Part shown: one piece after another, positions 9,010-16,106 of the stretch
Position numbering within the stretch: the first letter of the stretch is position 1
How the letters are laid out: each line of letters opens with the position of its first letter
Origin: Deltaproteobacteria bacterium
Lineage (GTDB): Bacteria; Myxococcota_A; Polyangia; Polyangiales; JADJMO01
Assembly (NCBI GenBank): GCA_022843175.1
Contig: JALHOE010000041.1
Coordinates: 1 to 50,146 of the forward strand
Reading direction: 5' to 3'
DNA length: 50,146 nucleotides
Notes under the pieces: generated by a model
What the model was told of the DNA's origin: nothing
Database searches by the model: none
Seen by the model: only the letters and a program-made list of their open reading frames with translations
Position numbers and translations under genes: made by a program

Positions 9010-9049
9010 GGGCGGGTGGCAAGTGCGTCACCCGCCCGCTGACTTTTTT
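9010..9049 (+). terminator. Terminator-like hairpin upstream of the LpxL-type gene
   Basis: Nine-base stem GGGCGGGTG (9010-9018) / CACCCGCCC (9029-9037) with a 10-base loop, then six bases and a run of six T (9044-9049). It lies 26 bases before the next start codon and therefore would end a plus-strand transcript that begins upstream, where no long gene is visible. The six-base gap between stem and T run weakens it as an intrinsic terminator. Confidence 0.5.
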
Positions 9050-9075
9050 GGGTATATCCACCGTCCTCCCCCCGC

Positions 9076-9996
9076 ATGCTTCGAATCCCTCGCTACGACG
9101 CCGGCTTCTGGCGGGCCTTCGCCGCCTGGGGCGCCACCAAGCTCCCCCGCCCCTGGCTGAAATACTCGCCGGGGCCGATCGGCATGCTGGTTGGTGGCGC
9201 TCAGCCCGCGGTGCGCGCGCAGATCCGCGAGAACCTCCGCCTCGTCCACGGCACGCGCTCTTCGATCGTCGAGTCGTTCGACGTCGCGACCACGTTCGCC
9301 AACTACGGGCACTGCCTCGCCGAGGGCCTCGCCGCCGGCGCCGACGATCCGCCGGTGTTCCGCTACACCGTCGAGGGCCGCGAGCACCTGCTCCGCGCGC
9401 GCGACAACAAGACCGGCGCGATCCTCGTCACCGCGCACGCCGGCTCGTGGGACGTGGCGGGCGGCGTGATGAACCTGCGCGGGTTCGACCTCGCGTTGGT
9501 GATGGCGCCCGAGCGCGACGCCGAGGCGCGCCGGATCAGCGACGAGGCACGCCACCGCATGGGCCTCAAGGTGTTCCACGTCGGCGACGACCCGCTGTCC
9601 GCGCTGCCCCTCGCCCAGCACATTCGTCGCGGCGGTGCTGTCGCGCTGCAGATCGACCGCGTGCCGCCGGGGATGCGCACCCGCACCGCGTCGTTCTTCG
9701 GCAAGCCGTGGCTCACCCCGCTCGGTCCGTTCCAGCTCGCGCAGGTCACCGGCGCGCCGATCCTCCCGGTGTTCACGGCGCGCCTCGACTACGCGCACCA
9801 CCTCGTGAAGTGCGATCCGCCGATCCACGTCCCACGCCGCGCCAACCAAAAGGAGCTCGACCGCTCCATCGGCGCCGCCATGCACGCGGTCGAGCGGTTC
9901 GTGAAGCGCTTCCCGACGCAGTGGTTCCACTTCGTCCCGCACCCGGCCGCCGAAGCGCCGGCGACCGAGATCGAAGACGCCCGCGCCGCGAGCTGA
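9076..9996 (+). CDS. Lysophospholipid/lauroyl acyltransferase (LpxL/HtrB-like)
   Basis: A 306-aa enzyme of the LpxL/HtrB family, which transfers acyl groups to lipid A precursors or other lipids at the inner membrane. The catalytic H-x4-D motif is H121-A-G-S-W-D126, preceded by G-A-I-L-V-T-A. Further family features include R-E-N-L near residue 51, V-F-H-V-G near 168, Q-I-D-R-V-P-P-G near 193 and P-I-L-P-V-F-T near 227. No clear N-terminal membrane helix is visible, unlike E. coli LpxL. Substrate cannot be told from sequence. Starts at ATG 9076 just after a terminator-like hairpin; ends 34 bases before hairpin repeats. Confidence 0.85.
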   Translation: MLRIPRYDAGFWRAFAAWGATKLPRPWLKYSPGPIGMLVGGAQPAVRAQIRENLRLVHGTRSSIVESFDVATTFANYGHCLAEGLAAGADDPPVFRYTVEGREHLLRARDNKTGAILVTAHAGSWDVAGGVMNLRGFDLALVMAPERDAEARRISDEARHRMGLKVFHVGDDPLSALPLAQHIRRGGAVALQIDRVPPGMRTRTASFFGKPWLTPLGPFQLAQVTGAPILPVFTARLDYAHHLVKCDPPIHVPRRANQKELDRSIGAAMHAVERFVKRFPTQWFHFVPHPAAEAPATEIEDARAAS

Positions 9997-10029
9997 GCCT
10001 CGGGTCGCTGCCGCGCGCCGCACGGGCAT

Positions 10030-10148
10030 GGGGCGCTCACTGACGCGCACGGGCATAGGCGCTCGCTGACGCGCGCGCCTGCCCGCCCATGGGCGCGCGC
10101 GTGAGCGAGCGCCTGCCCGTCCATGGGCGCGCGCGTGAGCGAGCGTCT
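10030..10148. repeat. Hairpin repeat locus C (4 copies, convergent gene ends)
   Basis: Copies at about 10030-10053 (reverse, degenerate), 10057-10080 (reverse, consensus), 10091-10114 and 10125-10148 (forward, loop GTGA and first arm GGGCGC). A CCAT/GGGC linker is shared by the last three. The last copy runs into the stop codon of the minus-strand UbiB-like gene (10147-10149). Confidence 0.82.
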
Positions 10149-11685
10149 AACCGCCCCTGCGCGACGCCTCATTCGGAACGAAGGCACGCGCGGCCATGAC
10201 GTCCTCGGCCAGCGCCATCACGATGCGCGGATCGCGGAACACGTTCAGGTCCGGCGCGAGCACCTTGGCGTACCGATCGAAGTAGATCATTTGCTTGCTC
10301 ACGAGCACCATCTCGCGAGGCAGCCGCAGCCCGTGGCGCACGCTGGTGCGCAGGATGGCGGGCAGCATGTCGGCGTATTTCGCGCTGGCGCCCCCGAGCA
10401 CCGGCTCGAACGAGGTCTTGAGATCCTGCGCCAGGGCCTTGCGGTCGACCCTCGACGACGCCGAGCCCATCGCGATCATCACGTCGACCACGCCGTCGAA
10501 GTCGCCGAGCGCGAAGGCGAGCAGGTAGTCGGTGATCTGGGTGCGACGCTCGCTCGAGAAGCGACCGACGATGCCGAAGTCGAGGAAGCCGATGCGGCCG
10601 TCGTCGAGCGCCATCAGGTTTCCGGCGTGCACGTCGCCGTGGAAGAACCCGTGGAACACGAGGCAGCGAAACCAAGCGCGCATCCCCGCGAGCAGCTTCG
10701 CTTCGCCATCGACGTTGCGCGCGCGGAGCTTCTCGACGTCGTCCACGCGGTGACCGTGGAAGCGCTCCATCACCATGACGCGCGGCCGTACCAGCGCGTG
10801 CACGGGACGCGGCGCCACGACGTCGTCGTGTCCGTGGCGCGTCATGATGCGGTTGAACTCGTCCAGGTTCGCGGCCTCGAGGCCGAAGTCGAGCTCGTCC
10901 CCGAGCGTCGCCGCGAAGTCCTCGACGATGCCCACCGGGTTGGCCATCTCGACCGCGCGCTGCTTTTCGAGCCGCCTCGCGACGAAGCGGAGGATCGCGA
11001 GATCGGCGGCGAGCAGCGGCGGCAGCCCCGGACGCTGCACCTTGATGACGACCTCCTCACCGGTCCGGAGGCGCGCCGCGTGAACCTGCGCGATCGACGC
11101 CGAGGCGAGCGGGGTCGTGTCGATGTCGGCGAAGATCTCGCGCGGCGGTCGACCGAGCTCGGTCTCGAGCGTGCGCGCCACCTGATCGAACGCGAACGGC
11201 GGCGCTCGATCGAGACATGCGCGGAGCTCGTCGCAGTACGCCTCGGGGAACATCCCGTGGCTCGAGGCGACGAGCTGACCGAGCTTGAGGTACGTGGGGC
11301 CGAGCTCCTCGAACGCCCTGCGGACCGCGACCGGCCCGGCCCGGCGATCGCCGCGAAGCTTGGCGAGCAGCCAGCGGAACGTGGTTCGGGTGGCCACGCG
11401 GACCGTGTGGAACACGCGCTGGGCGTTGGTCGCGAAGGTCGACGCCGCGCCTCGCAGCCCCGCGACGGCCGCCTCGATGGGGCGCCAGAGCGTCAGCGCG
11501 GTCGGAACCCTCCCCGCCGCCGTACAAGCTGGACATAAGCATGTCCAACCCGCAGCGGTGCGCCCGAGGTGGGCATCACCTCCGACCTCGAGCTCCAAAC
11601 GGCACGAATCGCAGGGGATCGCGCGGTTGAGGACGATCGGGACGAAGAAGGTCGTGTCGAACGCCGCATTCGTCATGCGCGACAC
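10147..11685 (-). CDS. ABC1/UbiB-family atypical kinase with N-terminal zinc-finger-like extension
   Basis: A 512-aa protein of the UbiB/AarF/COQ8 family, atypical protein-kinase-like ATPases linked to quinone metabolism. Family marks: K-x-G-Q in Y-L-K-L-G-Q (about residue 130), the Ala-rich loop A-S-A-S-I-A-Q-V-H, lysine in V-V-I-K-V-Q-R-P-G, F-F-H-G-D-V-H-A-G-N-L and L-D-F-G-I-V-G. Unlike usual members, the first about 60 residues carry C25-D-S-C28 and C49-L-C-P-A-C54, a possible zinc ribbon. No C-terminal membrane pair is obvious. Start taken at GTG 11685; ATG 11676 is an alternative and neither has a strong ribosome site. It follows the radical SAM gene by 44 bases in the same direction. 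Confidence 0.88.
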   Translation of the reverse strand: MSRMTNAAFDTTFFVPIVLNRAIPCDSCRLELEVGGDAHLGRTAAGWTCLCPACTAAGRVPTALTLWRPIEAAVAGLRGAASTFATNAQRVFHTVRVATRTTFRWLLAKLRGDRRAGPVAVRRAFEELGPTYLKLGQLVASSHGMFPEAYCDELRACLDRAPPFAFDQVARTLETELGRPPREIFADIDTTPLASASIAQVHAARLRTGEEVVIKVQRPGLPPLLAADLAILRFVARRLEKQRAVEMANPVGIVEDFAATLGDELDFGLEAANLDEFNRIMTRHGHDDVVAPRPVHALVRPRVMVMERFHGHRVDDVEKLRARNVDGEAKLLAGMRAWFRCLVFHGFFHGDVHAGNLMALDDGRIGFLDFGIVGRFSSERRTQITDYLLAFALGDFDGVVDVMIAMGSASSRVDRKALAQDLKTSFEPVLGGASAKYADMLPAILRTSVRHGLRLPREMVLVSKQMIYFDRYAKVLAPDLNVFRDPRIVMALAEDVMAARAFVPNEASRRGG

Positions 11686-11729
11686 GATGAATCACAATGT
11701 ATCACAAGTCAACACGACGAATCACGCCC

Positions 11730-13220
11730 TCAGGCGACGATCGGCAGGCGGTTGGGCTTTCCGGGCCGCGGTGAGAGCTGCGCGAACGCCCGCTTGTACG
11801 CCGCGAAGCCGCCGCCCGCGTGAACGGCCTCGGCGACGGCGCGGCCCTCGGCGTCGCCGCCCGCGGCCAGCAGCGCCTCGATCCACGCCCACTTCGCGCT
11901 GATCGACCGCACGTCGGCGCGCCCGCGGAGCCCACGGCGCAGGCGGTCGAGCCGGTGCTCGACGACGCTCACGCCGGCGAACGGGGCATCGACCATCGGC
12001 GTGTTCCTCTTGGGGCAGAACGGCGCGATGCCGAGGGCGACCGGGATGATCTTGGAGAGCTCGGTGGTGAACCGCACGCACTCGTCGATGTCCTCGTCGG
12101 TCTCGCCGGGGAGGCCGATCATCAAATAGAGCTTGAGGCGGTCCATCTTCACCGCGCGGGCGTTCTCGGCCGCGCGCAGCAGGTGACGAATCTCTGCGCG
12201 TCGATCGAGCTGCTTGCGCATGCGCTCGCTCGGGCCGTCCATCGCGGTGGTGAGCGTGCGATACCCCGCGCTCTTGAGCGCCTGGACGAACTCGAGCTTC
12301 AGCTTGTCCGGGCGGAGCGACGAGAGGCCGACCTCGGCGCCGCGATCGGTGAGGGTGCGCACGATGTCGACGATGCGCGGGTGGTCGCTCACCGCGGCGC
12401 CGACGAGACCGACGCGCTTGGCGTCTGCGGGGATGGTCGCGAGGATCTTCTCGTGCGAGACGATGCGCATGCCACCGTTGGTGGAGCGGCGCATGACGCA
12501 GTAGGTGCACCCGCGCGAGCAGCCGCGCGACGTCTCGATCAAGAACATCGACGAGAGCTCGGTGTCCTCGGCGCGGATCGGACCCCACGCGGGGAGCAGC
12601 TCGTCGTCGCACTGCGACAACGACGGGAGCTGTTCGCCGTGGAGCGCTGGCACCCAGACGTGCGGGAGCTTGGCGAGCGCCGCGAGCTGCTCGCTGCGGC
12701 CGCGGGTGGACTCGAGCGTGCGGACCACGTCGACCACGAGCGCCTCGGCCTCGCCCATGATCACCGCGTCGCAATAGGGCGAGAGCGGCGTGGGGTTGGA
12801 GAACGTGAGCGGCCCACCGCCGAGGACGAACGGGTGCCGCGCGTCGCGGTCGCTGCGGAAGATCGGCATCCCCGCGCCCTCGAGCACCTGCACCAGGCCG
12901 GCGACCTCGAGCTCGTAGGCGACGGACACCGCGAACACGGGGAAGTCGGACACCGCGCGCAGCGATTCGTAGGTGAGCAGCTGCGGATGCGGCTCGCCCG
13001 GCGTGGCGTCGTCGTCGAGGAACGCGCGCTCCGCTCCGAGGCCGGGCGCCTCCTGCAGCGCGCGGTAGATGCGCTGATAGCCGAGCGACGACATACCGAC
13101 GCGATAGGGCGACGGGTAGACGAGCGCGACGGGGAACGCGCCCTGCTTACGGATCGCGCCCACTTCGGTGTCGAGACGACGCCGAACCCTCTCGCGGAAG
13201 GTCTGGGGAGCGCGGGCCAT
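11730..13220 (-). CDS. Radical SAM protein with B12-binding-like N-terminal domain
   Basis: A 496-aa radical SAM enzyme. The 4Fe-4S ligand motif C-x3-C-x2-C is in R-G-C-S-R-G-C-T-Y-C at about residues 233-242. It is preceded by a Rossmann-like domain (residues 30-200) resembling the B12-binding domain of the TIGR03960/MiaB-like group, with Y-P-S-P-Y-R-V-G-M-S-S-L and G-G-G-P-L-T-F-S-N-P-T-P-L. Downstream L-M-I-G-L-P-G-E-T-D-E-D-I is the conserved radical SAM barrel segment. Substrate unknown. It starts 20 bases after the redox protein gene and is probably in one operon with it. Confidence 0.85.
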   Translation of the reverse strand: MARAPQTFRERVRRRLDTEVGAIRKQGAFPVALVYPSPYRVGMSSLGYQRIYRALQEAPGLGAERAFLDDDATPGEPHPQLLTYESLRAVSDFPVFAVSVAYELEVAGLVQVLEGAGMPIFRSDRDARHPFVLGGGPLTFSNPTPLSPYCDAVIMGEAEALVVDVVRTLESTRGRSEQLAALAKLPHVWVPALHGEQLPSLSQCDDELLPAWGPIRAEDTELSSMFLIETSRGCSRGCTYCVMRRSTNGGMRIVSHEKILATIPADAKRVGLVGAAVSDHPRIVDIVRTLTDRGAEVGLSSLRPDKLKLEFVQALKSAGYRTLTTAMDGPSERMRKQLDRRAEIRHLLRAAENARAVKMDRLKLYLMIGLPGETDEDIDECVRFTTELSKIIPVALGIAPFCPKRNTPMVDAPFAGVSVVEHRLDRLRRGLRGRADVRSISAKWAWIEALLAAGGDAEGRAVAEAVHAGGGFAAYKRAFAQLSPRPGKPNRLPIVA

Positions 13221-13240
13221 GAGCGGTCAAGCGTAGGGGG

Positions 13241-13807
13241 TCATGCGTCGCGGGCAAGCTCGTCGAGCGCGCGCGCCACGGCCGCGAAGTCGGTGGGATC
13301 GCCGGCCTCGCTCGATGCGTGCTGCAGGAGCACGCGACCGCCGCGCTGCTTGGCGTCGACGACGAGCACGCCGCCCTGCTGCCATGGATCGCCCGCGTTC
13401 GCTCCCTGCAGGTGACCGCGGCCGAGCGCGCGCACGGCGCTCAGCGCGCTCTTTGGGTTCAGCGTCTTGAGGACGCCGCGCTTCATGCCGGCGATGCGAT
13501 ACGCGGCGAGCGACGGATCGGTGACGAGCGTGCCCGGCACACGCTCCTGCTCGCGGAACCTTCGCGCCTGCTCCGGCGTGCCCGAGCCCACGATCACGAG
13601 CTCCCCGCCGTGCTTGGCGAGGGGCTCGAGCAGGTCGCGCGACCGCGCGACTTCTTCGCGACAGAACAGTCACCCGAAGTGACGCACGAAGAGCAGCACT
13701 GCGGCGTGGTCGTCGAAGTGTTGGCCGAGCGGGTGCGACTTGCCCTCGAGGTCGAGGACCGAGGCTTCGGCGAGCGTGCTGACCTGCGCGTCCATGTGCG
13801 GGGGCAT
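13241..13807 (-). CDS. Thioredoxin-fold redox protein (AhpC/TSA, PRXL2/SelU/SelL-like); predicted selenoprotein with in-frame TGA
   Basis: The frame from ATG 13807 to the stop at 13241 encodes 188 residues if the single TGA at 13672-13670 is read through. Before it: V-L-L-F-V-R-H-F-G; after it: L-F-C-R-E-E-V. Relatives (AhpC/TSA-like, AAED1/PRXL2) have Cys at the TGA position in F-x-R-H-F-x-C-x-x-C, so TGA replaces the peroxidatic-type Cys and gives U46-L-F-C49. C49 is the only Cys. The downstream half keeps family features (V-I-V-G-S-G, D-P-S-L-A-A-Y, G-M-K-R-G) and GC-biased codons, so it is not decaying. A hairpin with GGUC loop follows the TGA. An ordinary start at 13597 would lose the active site. 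Alternatives: nonsense mutation or sequencing error. The start could also be ATG 13795. Upstream gene ends 13 bases away; the radical SAM gene follows. Confidence 0.8.
13634..13651 (-). promoter_or_regulatory. Candidate bacterial SECIS hairpin
   Basis: On the minus strand, 18 bases after the TGA, lies a perfect stem GTCGCGC / GCGCGAC closed by the loop GGTC. The loop begins 26 bases after the TGA, within the spacing usual for bacterial SECIS elements (roughly 16-37), and GGUC is also at the apex of the E. coli fdhF SECIS that SelB recognises. The stem lies inside the coding sequence, as expected in bacteria. GC-rich palindromes can arise by chance here, so it supports but does not prove Sec insertion. 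Confidence 0.6.
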
Positions 13808-13820
13808 TCAGCGACGCACG

Positions 13821-14108
13821 TTACTCGATGTGGGCCGGATTGCCCTTGTAGTGCACCAGCTCGAGGACCTTTTTGGCCTCCCACAGGCCCGCGCGCGCGT
13901 ATTCGGCGTTGCCGGCCCGCGCCGCCTCGACGGCGCTCCGCAGCCCGTTGCGCGCGTGTCCGTGGTCCTGACCCCCGCGGATGTGGTCGAGCTCGGCGAG
14001 GCACGCGGCCTCGAACTCCGCGACCGAAGCCACCGGCGGCACGTGGAGCCCGACCGCGTGCGCGGCGGCGACCAGCAGATCTCGGGCGGTCTCGTCGGAT
14101 GCACTCAT
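13821..14108 (-). CDS. Hypothetical 95-aa helical protein upstream of the selenoprotein candidate
   Basis: Starts at ATG 14108, chosen because GGAG lies nine bases upstream; a longer open frame to 14243 has no protein-like sequence before it. The chain is mostly helical and charged (D-E-T-A-R-D-L-L-V-A-A-A-H, then F-E-A-A-C-L-A-E-L-D-H-I-R and E-Y-A-R-A-G-L-W-E-A-K-K-V-L-E-L-V-H), without signal peptide or membrane segment. I do not recognise the family. It ends 13 bases before the redox gene start and probably heads the operon with it; divergent from the cytochrome gene. Confidence 0.6.
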   Translation of the reverse strand: MSASDETARDLLVAAAHAVGLHVPPVASVAEFEAACLAELDHIRGGQDHGHARNGLRSAVEAARAGNAEYARAGLWEAKKVLELVHYKGNPAHIE

Positions 14109-14236
14109 CGGTATGTTCTCCATCTCGACAAGGATGAAGGGCAAGGTGTGCGCCGCTCGCGGCCGGTAACAACGCCCTGCCTCGCCGTACGGATGCCTAC
14201 TGGCGCCGTACCTCGGCCATGGGAGAATCGCTCTCG

Positions 14237-16102
14237 ATGTCACGCTTCACCGGCCTCGGCCTTGTCCTCACTGTCGCGGCGGCGTCCGCTTGCTACGGCA
14301 ACAACTACGACGACGTGCCGCCGCCGATGCCCAGCGACGGCAGGTTCGTCCCCGAGGCCAGGTCCCGCGACTACGGCGAGACGGTTCACGCGGCGCGCAA
14401 CCCGCCACCGATCAGCGGCGGCACGTTGCTCGTGAGCGCCGACGGCCTGCGCGCTGTCGCGGCCGACAGCGATCGCGACCAGGTCTACGTCGTCGACCTC
14501 GAGAGCAAGAAGCTCACGCACAAGATCAAGCTCCAGGTCGACGACGAGCCGGGCCGCGTCGTCGAGGACGGCAAGGGGCGCGTGCACGTCGTGCTCCGCC
14601 ACGGCGGCGCGATCGTCTCGATCGATCCCGTGGCCGGCACCGTCCTCGCGCGCCGCAACGTGTGCAAGCTGCCGCGCGGCATCGCGTGGGACGCCGAGGT
14701 CGACCAGCTGCACGTCACCTGTCTCACCGGCGAGCTCTACACGATGCCCACCGCGGGAGACGCGGCGCCCACGATCCGAAAAATCGGCGACGACCTCCGC
14801 GACATCGTCGTCAACCAGGGGCAGCTCATCGTCTCGCGCTTCCGCTCCACCGACACGATCGTCGTCGATCGCGGCGGCAAGCCGATCGCGCACACCCGCC
14901 TGCACCCGGTCGCGCTCTCGAGCGGCACCCCCACCTCTTCGATCTTCGATCCGGCCGTCGCCTGGCGTATGCGGGCGATGCCGAAGCGCAACGCCGTGGC
15001 GATCGTCCATCAGCGCGGCGGCGCCACGCCGGTGTCCACCTCGGCGGGTGGCTACGCGCAGAAGCAGGCGTGCGGCAGCTCGATCGTGCACTCGGCGGTG
15101 TCGATCGTCAGCTCCAACGGCGACGTGCAGGAGAGCCCGCCGATCCCCGGCTCGGTGCTCCCGGTCGACTTCGCGATCTCCCCCGACGAAACCAAGATCG
15201 CCATCGTCAACGCGGGCAACGACGGGACCGACCACGACTCCGGTCAGCCCAGCGTCCAGGTCTTTCCGATGAGCGTCATGCTGCCCCCCGGCAGCACATC
15301 GGGTCCGTCCGCGGGCGCCCCGCTCCCCATCGACTGTCTGTCGATGCTGCCCTTCACGCCGCCCGCGGCGAACGCGATCGCGGTCGCGTTCGACAAGCGC
15401 AACAACGTGGTCACCCAGAGCCGGCAGCCCGCCGAGCTGTTCATCGGCTCCACGTCCATCGCGCTCGACAGCACGAGCGTCGAGGACACCGGTCACAAAA
15501 TCTTCCACCTCAGCGCCTCGATCGGCGGCGGCGTCGCGTGCGCGTCGTGCCACCCCGAGGGCGGCGAGGACGGGCGCACCTGGGTGTTCCAGGGGCTCGG
15601 CCGCCGCCGCACCCAGACGCTGCGTGGCGGCATCATGCAGACCGCGCCGTTCCACTGGGCCGGCGACGAGACCGACATCTCCGCGCTGATGAACGACGTG
15701 TTCGCCAAGCGCATGGGCGGCGGCAAGCTCAGCGCCGATCGCATCGCCGCGCTCTCCGGCTGGCTCGACAAGGTCCCCGCGTCGCCGAAGCTCGCCCCGG
15801 TCAACTCCGCGGCCGCCGATCGCGGCAAGGCGATCTTCGAGGGCTCGGCCGATTGCTCGAGCTGTCACAACGGTCACCTCCTGACCAACCACAAAACGGT
15901 CGACGTCGGCACCGGCGCGCCGTTCCAGGTGCCGGTCCTCGCCGGCATCCGCTTCCGCGCGCCGTTCATGCACGACGGCTGCGCGGCCACGCTCCTCGAT
16001 CGCTTCACCAACGAGTGCGGCGGCGGCGACAAGCACGGCAAGACCTCGCAGCTCACGAACGGTCAGCTCGCCGACCTGGTCGAGTACCTCGAGACCCTCT
16101 GA
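14237..16102 (+). CDS. Diheme cytochrome c lipoprotein with beta-propeller domain
   Basis: A 621-aa exported protein: signal peptide with lipobox A-S-A-C at about residues 16-19. ATG 14237 is preferred over 14219 because GGGAGA lies in front of it and the signal peptide begins there. Residues about 40-400 look like a seven-bladed propeller (V-S-A-D-G-L-R-A-V-A-A-D-S-D-R-D-Q-V-Y-V-V-D-L); the C-terminal part has two heme motifs, C-A-S-C-H near residue 436 and C-S-S-C-H near 541, as in MauG/diheme peroxidase-like proteins. A C-terminal M-H-D-G-C segment may supply a distal ligand. Periplasmic electron transfer or oxidase role is inferred. The next gene starts four bases later. Confidence 0.85.
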   Translation: MSRFTGLGLVLTVAAASACYGNNYDDVPPPMPSDGRFVPEARSRDYGETVHAARNPPPISGGTLLVSADGLRAVAADSDRDQVYVVDLESKKLTHKIKLQVDDEPGRVVEDGKGRVHVVLRHGGAIVSIDPVAGTVLARRNVCKLPRGIAWDAEVDQLHVTCLTGELYTMPTAGDAAPTIRKIGDDLRDIVVNQGQLIVSRFRSTDTIVVDRGGKPIAHTRLHPVALSSGTPTSSIFDPAVAWRMRAMPKRNAVAIVHQRGGATPVSTSAGGYAQKQACGSSIVHSAVSIVSSNGDVQESPPIPGSVLPVDFAISPDETKIAIVNAGNDGTDHDSGQPSVQVFPMSVMLPPGSTSGPSAGAPLPIDCLSMLPFTPPAANAIAVAFDKRNNVVTQSRQPAELFIGSTSIALDSTSVEDTGHKIFHLSASIGGGVACASCHPEGGEDGRTWVFQGLGRRRTQTLRGGIMQTAPFHWAGDETDISALMNDVFAKRMGGGKLSADRIAALSGWLDKVPASPKLAPVNSAAADRGKAIFEGSADCSSCHNGHLLTNHKTVDVGTGAPFQVPVLAGIRFRAPFMHDGCAATLLDRFTNECGGGDKHGKTSQLTNGQLADLVEYLETL

Positions 16103-16106
16103 ACGG

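Larger units (their letters stand above)
8372..9075. other. 704-base region without a recognised long gene; structured, possible small RNA or leader
   Basis: No open frame here has convincing coding character; the longest (8760-9077 minus, about 105 codons) lacks a Shine-Dalgarno and protein-like composition. Base composition is less GC-biased than neighbours. Visible elements: a 7-bp hairpin GACCGTG/CACGGTC at 8709-8728; a short ORF with a strong Shine-Dalgarno at 8813-8857; a hairpin with outer stem CGATGC/GCATCG and inner CCCC/GGGG at about 8928-8955; and a terminator-like stem with T6 at 9010-9049 just before the acyltransferase. The left part should carry the promoter of the minus-strand barrel gene. 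Confidence 0.5.

Noticed and set aside
8760-9077. 105-codon minus frame in the 8.4-9.1 kb gap
   Set aside because: No ribosome site and no protein-like composition; overlaps a hairpin region and the acyltransferase start.
13241-13597. Short 118-aa protein starting after the TGA
   Set aside because: It would lack the active site of the fold, and the upstream half is in frame and encodes conserved family residues.
13598-13807. Pseudogene by nonsense mutation
   Set aside because: Only one stop, placed at the catalytic position and followed by a SECIS-like hairpin; the rest of the gene shows no decay. It cannot be excluded by sequence alone.
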